Of a stretch of 12,570 nucleotides of DNA, positions 1-8,221 are shown piece by piece. How positions within the stretch are numbered: position 1 is the stretch's first letter; each line of letters opens with the position of its first letter. Origin of the DNA: an uncultured Prevotella sp. (GTDB taxonomy: Bacteria; Bacteroidota; Bacteroidia; Bacteroidales; Bacteroidaceae); assembly GCF_900549175.1 (NCBI RefSeq), contig NZ_URNN01000106.1, positions 1-12,570 of the forward strand, in the 5' to 3' direction. Below the pieces are notes generated by a model that was not told where the DNA came from, ran no database searches, and was given only the letters and a program-made list of their open reading frames with translations. A program made the position numbers and the translations under genes.

Positions 1-21
1 CAACAAATTTCACAAACAAGG

Positions 22-164
22 TTCTCTGTGTCTCCGTGTCTCTGTGTTCCGAAAATAATTCTTTGCGTCTTTGCGGCCTTTGCGTTTCAATAAAAATCTT
101 TGTGTCTCCGTGTCTCCAGAAACAATCCTTTGCGCCTCAGCGCCTTTGCGTTTAGATTAAAATT
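22..164. repeat. degenerate tandem repeat, two copies, downstream of fabI
   Basis: Two diverged copies lie end to end, roughly 22-97 and 98-164. Each begins with the 16-mer TGTGTCTCCGTGTCTC (27-42 and 101-116) and ends with CCTTTGCGTTT (77-87 and 143-153) followed by an A/T-rich tail. Inside each copy are shorter units of the type CTTTGCG and TCTCTGTG. No long open frame runs through it. Similar low-complexity text is, from memory, scattered between genes in Bacteroidetes and other phyla; its function is unknown. The rest of 1-226 is A/T-rich filler with AATT-containing words, and no U-tailed terminator for fabI is visible. Confidence 0.7.
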
Positions 165-226
165 ATCTCAGCCACAAGCAGGAGTAATTATAATTCTCAG
201 TTCCCAATTTTCAATTATCAATTCGA

Positions 227-1084
227 TTATCCGTAGATAATTTTTCCGCTTTCATCCTCATACGGGGTGAGGTCCTTGGCATATTGGTTCATGGCGCGGA
301 GGCTCATGCCCATTGACGAGAAACCGCCGTCGTGGAAGAGGTTCTGCATGGTTACCTTGCGTGTGAAGTCTGAGAACATCATTACGCAGTAGTTGGCACA
401 TTCTTCGGCAGTTGCATTGCCCAAAGGCGACATCTTGCTTGCGAAGTCCATCAGGTTTTCCATATCCTTGATGCCCTTACCGGCAGTGGTGGGAGTGGGT
501 GACTGCGAAATGGTGTTTATGCGTACGTTCTTTTCGCGGCCGTAGATATATCCGAAACTGCGTGCGATGCTTTCAAGCATGCTTTTGGCATCGGCCATGT
601 CGTTGTACCCGAAGAAGGTGCGCTGCGAAGCCACATAAGTGAGGGCTACCACAGATCCATACTCGGCAATTGCATCCTGCTTTTTGGCTACCTGTAGCAT
701 CTTATGGAATGATATTGCTGATATGTCAAGTGTCTTCTGGAGATAGTTGTAGTCGAGATCGTCGTATGTGCGGTGCTTGCGCACGTTGGGACTCATTCCG
801 ATGGAGTGGAGTACGAAATCGATTTTACCGCCGAGCAGTTTCACTGATTCCTCGAAAACCTTGTTCAGGTCATCCACACTTGTAGCATCGGCAGCAATGA
901 TGGGGGCATTGAGCTGTTTGCTCAGTTCGTCCAATTCGCCCATCCTTAGAGCCATAGGCGTATTGCTGAGTGTTATTGTCGCGCCTTCTTCAACGGCTTT
1001 GACTGCAACTTTCCATGCGATTGATTCTTCATTGAGTGCGCCGAAAATGATTCCGCGCTTACCTTTTAATAAGTTGTGACTCAT
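227..1084 (-). CDS. fabI: enoyl-[acyl-carrier-protein] reductase (NADH), FabI type
   Basis: This enzyme reduces the trans-2 double bond of enoyl-ACP with NAD(P)H, the last step of each round of type II fatty acid elongation in the cytoplasm, and the family is the target of triclosan. The 285-residue protein has the FabI form of the short-chain dehydrogenase fold. The nucleotide-binding start is GALNEESIAW (residues 15-24), where classical SDRs have a TGxxxGxG loop. The catalytic set is Tyr150, Tyr160 and Lys167 with the Tyr-x6-Lys spacing, matching Tyr146/Tyr156/Lys163 of E. coli FabI. The C-terminal HDGGFSSMG segment (251-259) is the usual cofactor-side motif. Length is slightly above the E. 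coli enzyme (262) because of a C-terminal tail. The ATG at 1084 lies about 28 nt below a predicted transcription start, so the gene is probably transcribed alone. Confidence 0.95.
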   Translation of the reverse strand: MSHNLLKGKRGIIFGALNEESIAWKVAVKAVEEGATITLSNTPMALRMGELDELSKQLNAPIIAADATSVDDLNKVFEESVKLLGGKIDFVLHSIGMSPNVRKHRTYDDLDYNYLQKTLDISAISFHKMLQVAKKQDAIAEYGSVVALTYVASQRTFFGYNDMADAKSMLESIARSFGYIYGREKNVRINTISQSPTPTTAGKGIKDMENLMDFASKMSPLGNATAEECANYCVMMFSDFTRKVTMQNLFHDGGFSSMGMSLRAMNQYAKDLTPYEDESGKIIYG

Positions 1085-1118
1085 TGTAAATGTAATACGT
1101 TTGATTTATTTCAATGGG

Positions 1119-1150
1119 CAAAATTACCACTTTTACGTAAAACAGACAAA
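1119..1150 (-). promoter_or_regulatory. sigma-ABfr-type promoter of fabI
   Basis: Read on the minus strand, TTTG (1150-1147), a 20-nt spacer and TAATTTTG (1126-1119) match the Bacteroidetes housekeeping promoter consensus TTTG-N19..21-TAnnTTTG at both boxes. Transcription would start near 1112-1113, giving a short leader of about 28 nt before the fabI ATG. Confidence 0.7.
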
Positions 1151-1214
1151 TTCTTCGGACGAAAAGATGAATATCTGTCTGCTGTTTACATGTTTTTCGC
1201 AAATATTCAGGGTG

Positions 1215-1919
1215 TCAGTCTTTCAACGAATAGGTAACCGTGGTCACCACTCTCAGTTTCTTTATGTGCGGGGTATTCTCGTCACGGTCATCTATAGAGA
1301 ACTGTCCCTGGTCGGCAGTGAGTATTTTGTTGAGTTTGCTGTTACTGTTTTCCGCAAACTGTTCGGCTGTCTTTTCGGCGTTCTTTATCGCTTCCTGCAT
1401 CATCTTTGGCTTCATGTCCTGAAATGATACGTATTCGTATTTCACGCTGTTGTAATATCCGCTGTTGACCACGGCAACCCCCTGTTTGAGCAGTTCTCCC
1501 TGTCGTGAGATGATGCTGCGCATAAGTTTTACGTTGCGTGAGGTGACGGTGACTGTCGATGACGTGTTGTACCGGTATGTGCGCTTGTTGGTGTTGTATC
1601 GGTCGGCATCCAGATCAGTAACCTGCGGTGCGCCTACGCTCATCTCCTCTTCCTTCACTCCGTTCTGTTTCAGGAAGGTCTTTACCTTATCGGTAGTGGC
1701 ATTAATCTTGTTGTAGAGCGTGGGAAGGTCGTTGCCCTGTTCTGATGTCTGTATGGCCCATGTTACCTTGTCGGCCTCCACTTCTTTTTCTGCCAGTCCC
1801 TTGACGGTCACTTTGCGGTCTTTGTTGGTGAAATCGTTTATTCCACTCTTGATGCAAAACCCGAGAACAATGATTCCCAGTGCGATTATCGCCGATTCTT
1901 TGATTCTGTTCATAGTCAT
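1215..1919 (-). CDS. SIMPL-domain (DUF541, YggE-like) membrane-anchored protein
   Basis: This is a predicted envelope protein of unknown biochemical role; the family includes E. coli YggE, linked to oxidative stress, and the mammalian protein that gave SIMPL its name. The 234-residue product has one N-terminal hydrophobic segment (about residues 9-23) with no obvious signal-peptidase site, so it is likely an anchor. The rest (about 36-230) is a SIMPL domain: a first strand VTVKGLAEKEVEADKVTWAI, a central TVTVTSRNV segment (about 122-130), the helix with MMQEAIKNAEKTAEQFA, and a final strand VVTTVTYSL. It faces the periplasm if the N-terminus is inside. The ATG at 1919 is followed by a second ATG at 1913; either could be used and neither has a Shine-Dalgarno sequence. 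It is separated from ispF by a terminator and from fabI by a promoter, so it is probably a single-gene unit. Confidence 0.85.
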   Translation of the reverse strand: MTMNRIKESAIIALGIIVLGFCIKSGINDFTNKDRKVTVKGLAEKEVEADKVTWAIQTSEQGNDLPTLYNKINATTDKVKTFLKQNGVKEEEMSVGAPQVTDLDADRYNTNKRTYRYNTSSTVTVTSRNVKLMRSIISRQGELLKQGVAVVNSGYYNSVKYEYVSFQDMKPKMMQEAIKNAEKTAEQFAENSNSKLNKILTADQGQFSIDDRDENTPHIKKLRVVTTVTYSLKD

Positions 1920-1985
1920 ATGTTTTTTAAAGTTACTTTCTTCTCGTGTTGATAACGGAATTCAGAATGTTTCTGATATCGGCTT

Positions 1986-1993
1986 CAAATATA
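1986..1993 (-). promoter_or_regulatory. possible -7 box for the SIMPL gene
   Basis: The minus strand reads TATATTTG, a match to TAnnTTTG, about 65 nt before the SIMPL start codon and after the ispF terminator. No TTTG box is found at the expected -33 distance, so this is a weak call based on position and one box. Confidence 0.35.
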
Positions 1994-2071
1994 TGAAATA
2001 TTTCTGCAAGAGTGATTGACGTGGAATGTTATTTGCGTATAATTAACGAAAATTGTATGTATCAAACAATT

Positions 2072-2100
2072 ATGGGAAGGAGAAAAATGCTCCTTCCCAT
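2072..2100 (-). terminator. hairpin terminator at the end of the porU-ispF cluster
   Basis: A perfect 11-bp stem, ATGGGAAGGAG paired with CTCCTTCCCAT, closes a 7-base loop. It extends by four more pairs (CAAT/ATTG) past one bulged base. It sits about 48 bp after the ispF stop codon in the direction of transcription. The tail on the minus strand (AATTGTTTGAT) is only moderately T-rich, so termination may be incomplete, or the hairpin may protect the 3' end of the mRNA. Confidence 0.65.
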
Positions 2101-2147
2101 ATTGATTATTGTCAAGATGGCAGATGATGATAGATGCAGTGGAAGTT

Positions 2148-2630
2148 TTATATATTCTTGCCTATGAGTACCGTGGCGTATGCGCTGATACCCTCCTCCC
2201 GTCCGGTGAAGCCGAGACGTTCGGTGGTGGTGGCCTTTATGGAGATGTTGTCCTCGTCGGTGCCGATGACTTCGGCAAGACAGGCTTTCATGGCAGGAAT
2301 GTGCGGGTTCATCTTTGGGCGTTCGGCGCAGATGGTGGCATCGATGTTGCCCACGCTATATCCTTTTGTGGCTATGAGTGCCACTGTTTTGCGGAGGAGT
2401 ATCTTGCTGTCGATGTTGAGTGTGTCGGCCGATGTATCGGGGAAATGATAGCCTATGTCGCGCATGTTGGCGGCGCCGAGCAGGGCGTCGCAGATGGCAT
2501 GTATCAGTACATCGGCATCGCTGTGTCCCAGCAGACCGAGCTCATGCTCAATCTTTATGCCGCCCATCCATAGTTCACGCCCTTCCACGAGGCGGTGGAC
2601 GTCGAAACCGAATCCTATTCTTATGTTCAT
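2148..2630 (-). CDS. ispF: 2-C-methyl-D-erythritol 2,4-cyclodiphosphate synthase
   Basis: The enzyme converts CDP-methylerythritol 2-phosphate into the cyclic diphosphate and CMP, the fifth step of the MEP route to isoprenoids; it acts as a cytoplasmic homotrimer with a zinc or similar metal ion. From the ATG at 2630 the protein has 160 residues, the usual family length. Asp10, His12 and His44 match the metal ligands Asp8, His10 and His42 of E. coli IspF, and His36-Ser37 in GHSDAD plus the C-terminal TTTERLGFTGR are family signatures. An in-frame TTG at 2651 would add seven residues upstream but starts almost at the porV stop codon and is less likely. It follows porV by 24 bp and is probably the last gene of that operon. 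Confidence 0.95.
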   Translation of the reverse strand: MNIRIGFGFDVHRLVEGRELWMGGIKIEHELGLLGHSDADVLIHAICDALLGAANMRDIGYHFPDTSADTLNIDSKILLRKTVALIATKGYSVGNIDATICAERPKMNPHIPAMKACLAEVIGTDEDNISIKATTTERLGFTGREEGISAYATVLIGKNI

Positions 2631-2654
2631 CTTATAATTTGAAATTTCCAAAGT

Positions 2655-3821
2655 CTATCTGCGGAACAGATCTTTTATGCCGTCCATGTCGAAAGCCAAC
2701 GAGAAGCGCAGTGTCTGGTCGAGCGGGTTGCTCTGAGCCGTTGATATTACATAGCCTACATCGAGAGAGAAAACGTTCATGCGGAAGCCGCCACCCACTG
2801 TGAAATACTTGCGGTTACCCTTGTTCTCACTCTCGTGGTGATAGCCCGCACGCAACGTGAACTGGTCGTGATAGACATATTCTGCGCCGACGCTCCACTG
2901 TATCTCCTGCAACTCCTCCTTGAAGCCCCCAGGGGCATCGCTGAAACTCTTGAAGATACCCGATATGGAACCCACGTCGCTGTATTCGCGGATTACACGG
3001 TCCTGATAGTCTGACGCGCTCTCGCCTTCCTGCTGTTTCGGTACGGTGGGCACGAGCAGCTTGTTTGCATCGGCAGCTATCGAGAAGCGGTTGTATTCGT
3101 CAATGGGAATCATCAGTGATGCTCCCAGACGCATGTTGGCGGGAATGAACTGGCTGCGGTCATCGCCGAAGTAGGAAATCTTGCTTCCCACGTTGCTGAT
3201 GTTCATGCCCAGACCGAGCTGACACTCGCGTGCACCGATGTTGATGTAGTTGTTGTAGTACATTGCGAGGTCGGCTGCAAAAGCCGATGCCGGTGCGGAA
3301 TCTTCGGTGTAGTCGTAACGCAGGTCAGAGTAAATCCAGCGTATTCCGGCTGCCAGTGAGAATGTCTCGCTGAGCATTAGCGAATATGCCACGTCTACCG
3401 ACATCTCGTATGGCTTCACCGTCATGGCATCTTCAGCCTGTGATGTCATCACCTCGCCGAGAGAGAAGTAGCGGATGGAACCGGACACGGCACTGTAGTC
3501 GCCAATGCGGTAATATCCTGTCACGTATGCCAGGTCGATGTCGCTGACCAACTGCCGCAACCACGGTGTGTAGTTGAGCGACACTCCGGCACGGCTTATG
3601 CAGAACGGATATTTGGCCGGATTCCAGTATTGCGAGTTGACGTCGGGGTCGGTAGCCGCTCCCACGTCGCCCATACCAGCGGCACGTGCATCGGGTGCTA
3701 TGGTCTGTGATATCACGGCATGTTCCACGGGGTTGAACTGGCTGAGTTTTTCCTGTGCCGTCGCTCCCGTTGTAAGGAGCAGGCAAAGTAATATCAGGGT
3801 TATTCTAAGATGATTCTTCAT
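2655..3821 (-). CDS. porV: type IX secretion system outer-membrane protein PorV
   Basis: PorV (also called LptO) is a 14-strand outer-membrane beta-barrel related to FadL. It collects cargo proteins from the SprA translocon by their C-terminal domain and shuttles them to the PorU attachment complex. The 388-residue product begins with a signal peptide (about 1-23, basic start, leucine-rich core, cleavage likely after GATAQ). The mature N-terminus contains the conserved stretch DARAAGMGDVGAATDPD and YWNPAKYPF typical of the PorV/PorQ group, followed by alternating aromatic and polar barrel strands. Its position directly after porU favours PorV over PorQ. The porU-porV gap is 81 bp, without a recognisable promoter or terminator, so the two are probably cotranscribed. 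Confidence 0.9.
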   Translation of the reverse strand: MKNHLRITLILLCLLLTTGATAQEKLSQFNPVEHAVISQTIAPDARAAGMGDVGAATDPDVNSQYWNPAKYPFCISRAGVSLNYTPWLRQLVSDIDLAYVTGYYRIGDYSAVSGSIRYFSLGEVMTSQAEDAMTVKPYEMSVDVAYSLMLSETFSLAAGIRWIYSDLRYDYTEDSAPASAFAADLAMYYNNYINIGARECQLGLGMNISNVGSKISYFGDDRSQFIPANMRLGASLMIPIDEYNRFSIAADANKLLVPTVPKQQEGESASDYQDRVIREYSDVGSISGIFKSFSDAPGGFKEELQEIQWSVGAEYVYHDQFTLRAGYHHESENKGNRKYFTVGGGFRMNVFSLDVGYVISTAQSNPLDQTLRFSLAFDMDGIKDLFRR

Positions 3822-3902
3822 TTATTCAGTAATGCTATGTGATGTGTATGTTATGTTTACGATGTTGGTGTTTGCCCGTAGTATATAAACGTGGCGGAGC
3901 CG

Positions 3903-6900
3903 TTATTTATTGCTCAGGACAATCAATTTCTTGGCTTTTGACGAGTATCCGCTGTTACCGCTGCTTATGCCTACCCTGTAGAGGTATACCCCCGTGCCGA
4001 GGCGTTTGCCGCCGTTGATGGTGAGATCCCAGTCGATGGTCATGGTGTTGTCCGAGGGCACCCCTTTGGCCGAGTGAGTCCACAAGTGGCGGCCGGACAT
4101 GTCGAATATGTCGAGAACGACGTCAAGGTCGCAGTTGATGCGGTCGTGTATTATGCGGAACGACGTGCTCGTTATGGCGGGATTCTGCGTGCACTCCACG
4201 TCGAACAATGCCGGTGCCAGCCCGCCTTCTACTTTGAATGTCAGTTCTGCCGTCGATGGGTTGTTGAATACGTCCCATGCACGGAAGAGCAGGCGGTGTT
4301 CACCATCGGGCAGTTGTGGTATGCTGAATCCCACCCGTCCGCTCTTGTACGTTCCGAAGTCGAATGTGAAATGGTTGTTCAGCTCGTATGTCCGTGATGC
4401 CTCGCCGTCAATTATCAGCTGCATGGAGTGACCGATGCCGCTGCCGGTGGAGTTGATGCCGTCGTTGTCGAACAGTTCTGCCGCGAAGTATGGTGTGGCG
4501 TTCACCTTGTCACCATTCGTGAACGACGAAGAATTGAGATAACAGTATATCGACGGCCCGGCCGTATCTCCGAAGTCTACCGAACCGTTCAGTACGATGC
4601 TTTCGTCCGACCCGTGCGCTGTGCGTGCCTTGTCGTCGGATACGGCATAAGTGGTTATTTGTCCGTTGTTGTCGCTGTAGCTGATGTCGGCCGGGACGAT
4701 GAACCGTACCGTAAACTCACCGCCACGTATGCTGTCCGTGCCTTTGAATATTGTGCTCTGCCGGTCGTAAAAAGTGATGGCCTGCTCGGTCGTAGGGTCG
4801 TTCCTCCGCCCCGTCACCAGCTCTTTGGCATCGCGTACGGTAGCCGTGACCCGTCCGTTGAAGTCGGTCAGCTTCGTGCCGTTCTTCTCCACGTGTCCTT
4901 TCACTGTCACCGGAGTGCCGGCCTTGAGCTGTATGCTGCCCGTTCCGGCTGTCAGGTCCACATCGTTGATGCTGTCTATCACGATGTCAGATAACGGTAT
5001 GGCGAGACGCAGCGACGGGTCGCCAAGCAATATGTAGTGCAGCTTGTTCGACGATGTGTCTCCTACCTTTCCCGGCTTGCCGTCGCTAAATATTATGTCG
5101 AGAGCGCTGTCAGACAGGTTGTTCTTAGCCAGTCTTACGGCTTCTCCTATTGCCACGGCCTTCCCTTCGCTGTCTGTTTTCAGCACCTCCCGCATAAAGG
5201 CCAGATTCATGTACTCGTTGAGATGCGACAATACCGTGCGCGTGGTGCCGAAGAATGCCACGGCTCCACCGTTTTTGTTGAACAGTGCTGTCTCTCCGAT
5301 ATTCTCTATCTGGCTGTCATACGGTGTGATGTCGCACGAGGCCGTTATCCACAATGGCAGATTGGTTGACTGCGTTGTCTTGAAGTCGTTGAGCCGTAGC
5401 ACCAACTCGTGCGAAATCGTTGTCGGAGCGCCATGACCGCTATAGTTCATTATAAGCGCGCCGTCGGTCATATACTGCTTTACAAGGTTTTCAACATCAG
5501 GGTAGGAGAATCCTGTGGCCGACGCCTGACGCTGGTATGTGTCCCACATTATCTTTCTTACGTCCATCAGCGGGAAGCGTGCCGCCACGTCATCAGCCAC
5601 TTTGTTGGCCGTAATCATGTGTGTGTTGTTGTCGCCGTCATCGCCCATGAAAACCACAGTGTTCTGCCACGGGCCGGCATACCTGTTGTTTACGTAGTCC
5701 ACAATCTTGTCAACCATGGTTTTTGCCTCTTCTTCCGTGCGCACGGGGAAACGCCCCACGGCCACGTCGCCCTTGCCGCGGTGTGTGTTTGTGCCCGTCT
5801 GTATCATTTCGCCGTCATCGAGCATACAGAAGAAGTCGTCCGACGTATACGAATAGACTGTGCTCAGCGAGTTCTCGCTCTGAAAAGTGAGCAGGAAGTC
5901 ATCCGGTGAATATCCCTGCCAGTCGGAAGAGAGCATGCGGTTGTCCCAAGCTCCGTCGCCGAACATGACGAGATATTTGGGCATGTCATCATCGGTCTCG
6001 GCACGGTCGTACAGCATCTTGAGATAACGGCGGTAGGCCGTGGCATCGGGCGTGCCGCTCGAGAATTCGTTGTACAGTTCGTCTGCGGGTACAATCCTCA
6101 CCCTCATGCCGTCATTTGTCTCGCGCAGTTCTTTCAGCCGTTCGGCCTGTGCTCTCAGCTTTTGTGTTGTGGGCAGCAGAATGATCATGTCAGCCGCTTC
6201 ATCGGCGTGGTGGTCCTGGTTGGTGATGTGGTATACATATTCAGGGGCGGGGAACGAGGCTGTGTGCAGGTCGGGAGCGGCTGAATACTTGTTGTTGTGC
6301 ACCACGATATAGTCAAGGCGCACCGTGTTGTTTCCCGTTTGGCTTAGGGTAATTTTGTTTGAAGCCTGCAAATTGTGTACGCGGAAGACTGTACTGGTTC
6401 TGACACCAATTATGAGATTGTGATTGGAATTCGTACCTATGTTTATTTTGCCCACCACACTGTCGTTTACGCTCACCGTCACCGACGAAGCATCGCTGCC
6501 TGCCATTACCACCTGCACGGTGCCGTCGGCAGAAGCCCCCGCCGACGTTATCGTATAGTCGCGGGACGTGCCGTTGGCGAACGCCCTTGAGTCGTACAGG
6601 TCGCGTCCGCTGTGGTGCCACGCGAAGTCGTCCACCTCGTAGAGCGAGTTCATGAAGTCGCCGCCGGGATAAAAACTGTCTGTGAATTCCTGTTCGCCGA
6701 TGGTGAGCGGCTCGTTGTCGTTTTCGGTAAGGAAATAATAGCCGTAATCCGAATACGGATTGCGTACGCGGTCGTTGGATGCCGACCATGTCACCGGCCC
6801 TACGGCATAGAACAGGCGCTTGCCGTCGACGGTGCATGTAGGCACTTCCTTCAGGTCATCGGTTGTGGTAAGATAACTGCCCGTGAGTCTTTCCGGCTGC

Positions 6901-7490
6901 AGCGCGCCGCCATATCCGTATATTTTCACCCGTGCCGGGTCAGAAAATCCGGCTCTGGTTATGAGTGCATTGGTAAGCTGGTAGACTCCACTGTGAGGCA
7001 CGCGTATCTTGACCCATGTGCCTTCGCGCAACACCGAGTGGTTGGCATAACGCCCGGCGGCACCTGTGGCAGATGTCGATTTGGCAGCTTTGGGGCGGGG
7101 GCGGGCGGTGACGGTAAGTTTGAAACTCACGAGTTTCATCATCTGCCCGTCGCGGCACACCAGCGGCACGAAGGCTATGTCGAGTTGTCCACGTTTGCGC
7201 GCCACGGCAATGTTGCTGTTCACCACGGGCATCTCCGGCAGCGAGTCGGATGTGATGCGGTGGTAACGCCTTATGTCGGTGTCGGTCATGGGCACAAACT
7301 CAGGATACTCTATCGACACGTCATACAGTGAGTCGGCATAGTTGTATCCCAAGTCGTATGTGTAAGTGAAGCAGGGTAAAAGAGAGTCTATCCTGACTTG
7401 CTCGGCAGTCAGGTTGAAGAAGCCTTGTGCGGCTGTTCGCAAACCGCACATTAGGGCGGCAAGTATCAGGATATGTATTCTCTTCATCAT
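3903..7490 (-). CDS. porU: type IX secretion system sortase PorU (C25 cysteine peptidase)
   Basis: PorU is the surface transpeptidase of the type IX secretion system. It removes the C-terminal sorting domain of secreted proteins and joins them to anionic LPS. The 1195-residue product has a signal peptide (about 1-22, ending TAAQ) and a beta-rich N-terminal part (to about 425). The gingipain-like C25 peptidase domain spans about 432-830. Catalytic His686 lies in MNYSGHGA and Cys719 in WITASCDI, with the same 33-residue spacing as His657/Cys690 of P. gingivalis PorU. The domain ends with the family motif LLGDPSLRL (821-829). Ig-like modules follow, then a type A sorting domain (about 1099-1195) with IFDMSGR, a WD pair, GTGVYLYRV and KKLIVL. 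PorU is known to keep this CTD. The length is close to the 1158 residues of the Porphyromonas protein. The start overlaps the stop of the upstream gene (ATGA), and a second ATG follows at once, at 7487. Confidence 0.95.
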   Translation of the reverse strand: MMKRIHILILAALMCGLRTAAQGFFNLTAEQVRIDSLLPCFTYTYDLGYNYADSLYDVSIEYPEFVPMTDTDIRRYHRITSDSLPEMPVVNSNIAVARKRGQLDIAFVPLVCRDGQMMKLVSFKLTVTARPRPKAAKSTSATGAAGRYANHSVLREGTWVKIRVPHSGVYQLTNALITRAGFSDPARVKIYGYGGALQPERLTGSYLTTTDDLKEVPTCTVDGKRLFYAVGPVTWSASNDRVRNPYSDYGYYFLTENDNEPLTIGEQEFTDSFYPGGDFMNSLYEVDDFAWHHSGRDLYDSRAFANGTSRDYTITSAGASADGTVQVVMAGSDASSVTVSVNDSVVGKINIGTNSNHNLIIGVRTSTVFRVHNLQASNKITLSQTGNNTVRLDYIVVHNNKYSAAPDLHTASFPAPEYVYHITNQDHHADEAADMIILLPTTQKLRAQAERLKELRETNDGMRVRIVPADELYNEFSSGTPDATAYRRYLKMLYDRAETDDDMPKYLVMFGDGAWDNRMLSSDWQGYSPDDFLLTFQSENSLSTVYSYTSDDFFCMLDDGEMIQTGTNTHRGKGDVAVGRFPVRTEEEAKTMVDKIVDYVNNRYAGPWQNTVVFMGDDGDNNTHMITANKVADDVAARFPLMDVRKIMWDTYQRQASATGFSYPDVENLVKQYMTDGALIMNYSGHGAPTTISHELVLRLNDFKTTQSTNLPLWITASCDITPYDSQIENIGETALFNKNGGAVAFFGTTRTVLSHLNEYMNLAFMREVLKTDSEGKAVAIGEAVRLAKNNLSDSALDIIFSDGKPGKVGDTSSNKLHYILLGDPSLRLAIPLSDIVIDSINDVDLTAGTGSIQLKAGTPVTVKGHVEKNGTKLTDFNGRVTATVRDAKELVTGRRNDPTTEQAITFYDRQSTIFKGTDSIRGGEFTVRFIVPADISYSDNNGQITTYAVSDDKARTAHGSDESIVLNGSVDFGDTAGPSIYCYLNSSSFTNGDKVNATPYFAAELFDNDGINSTGSGIGHSMQLIIDGEASRTYELNNHFTFDFGTYKSGRVGFSIPQLPDGEHRLLFRAWDVFNNPSTAELTFKVEGGLAPALFDVECTQNPAITSTSFRIIHDRINCDLDVVLDIFDMSGRHLWTHSAKGVPSDNTMTIDWDLTINGGKRLGTGVYLYRVGISSGNSGYSSKAKKLIVLSNK

Positions 7491-8104
7491 TTGCAGTTAA
7501 ATTCCAATACTTTTCTGTCCTCTATATATCCGGTCAGATGGTCATTGATGTGCACCGGTCCTATTCCTGCGGGAGTGCCTGTGTAGAGCAGGTCGCCGGT
7601 CTTGAGTGTGAAGAAGCGGCTGATGTAGGCTATTATTTCGTCCACCCGGAACAGCATGTCGCTCGAGCATCCTTCCTGTACGGTGTTGCCGTTTATGTCA
7701 AGATGGAAGTGCAGTGCCTGTATGTCGCGGAACTTGTCCACGTCCACCCATTCGCCTATGGCCGCCGAACCGTCAAAACCCTTGCAGAGGTCCCATGAGA
7801 GGCGGGCCTCTCTCAGTTTCTTCTGCAAATCGCGTGCCGTAAAGTCCACGCCCAGTGTCACGGCGTCGTAGTAACGGTGGGCAAAACGTTCCGGAATACC
7901 TTTGCCCAGCCGGCATATTCTCACCACCAGTTCCGCCTCGTAGTCTATCTGCCCCATCCAGTCGGGTATGAAAAACGGTTTTCCGTCTTTGAGCAGGGCA
8001 GAGTCCGGTTTTATGAAAATGACAGGACTCTCCGGTTTATATAACGCTCCATCCAACTCTTTATTGTGCCGGATGTAGTTCATTCCTGTGGCAAATATCT
8101 TCAT
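7487..8104 (-). CDS. fumarylacetoacetate hydrolase family protein
   Basis: This belongs to the FAH superfamily of metal-dependent C-C hydrolases, decarboxylases and isomerases (relatives: YcgM, FAHD1 acylpyruvase, HpaG). The exact substrate cannot be read from the sequence. The 205-residue protein consists of the catalytic domain only. The likely Mg2+/Mn2+ ligands are Glu56 and Glu58 in YEAELVV and Asp87 in GVDFTARD, and the family end motif is DLLYTGTPAGIGPV. It lacks a signal peptide and should be cytoplasmic. Its stop codon overlaps the porU start by four bases, which suggests translational coupling. No neighbouring gene belongs to aromatic or tyrosine breakdown, so a housekeeping acylpyruvase or oxaloacetate-type activity is a reasonable guess only. 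Confidence 0.85.
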   Translation of the reverse strand: MKIFATGMNYIRHNKELDGALYKPESPVIFIKPDSALLKDGKPFFIPDWMGQIDYEAELVVRICRLGKGIPERFAHRYYDAVTLGVDFTARDLQKKLREARLSWDLCKGFDGSAAIGEWVDVDKFRDIQALHFHLDINGNTVQEGCSSDMLFRVDEIIAYISRFFTLKTGDLLYTGTPAGIGPVHINDHLTGYIEDRKVLEFNCK

Positions 8105-8122
8105 GTTTTATTGTTTTAACAT

Positions 8123-8168
8123 AAAAAAGCCAAGAAGCAAAGGCTTGTGGCTCTGCTTCCCGGCTTTT
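8123..8168 (-). terminator. intrinsic terminator after tsf
   Basis: On the minus strand AAAAGCCGGGAAGCA pairs with TGCTTCTTGGCTTTT (15 bp including two G-U pairs). The pairing can extend by three more pairs, leaving a loop of about 8 bases, and is followed directly by a T-run. It lies 54 bp after the tsf stop codon and ends the ribosomal protein operon. Its T-run is about 18 nt from the next start codon (8104). Confidence 0.9.
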
Positions 8169-8221
8169 GGGTTTATTCTGAACAGTCTGCCATGACGGCT
8201 GCGACCTCAGATTTTGCGGTT

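Noticed and set aside
22..164. CRISPR-like array
   Set aside because: The copies are diverged, adjacent without unique spacers of even length, and no cas genes are present.
2631..2651. Earlier TTG start for ispF
   Set aside because: It would add seven residues absent from the family and start almost on the porV stop; the ATG at 2630 gives the usual 160-residue length and motif numbering.
6612..7331. 239-residue open frame on the plus strand
   Set aside because: It lies wholly antisense to porU and its translation resembles no family; a shadow frame.
7445..7490. Lipoprotein signal in PorU (Cys15)
   Set aside because: The residues before the cysteine (ALM) do not fit a lipobox, and a normal signal peptidase I site (TAAQ) follows.
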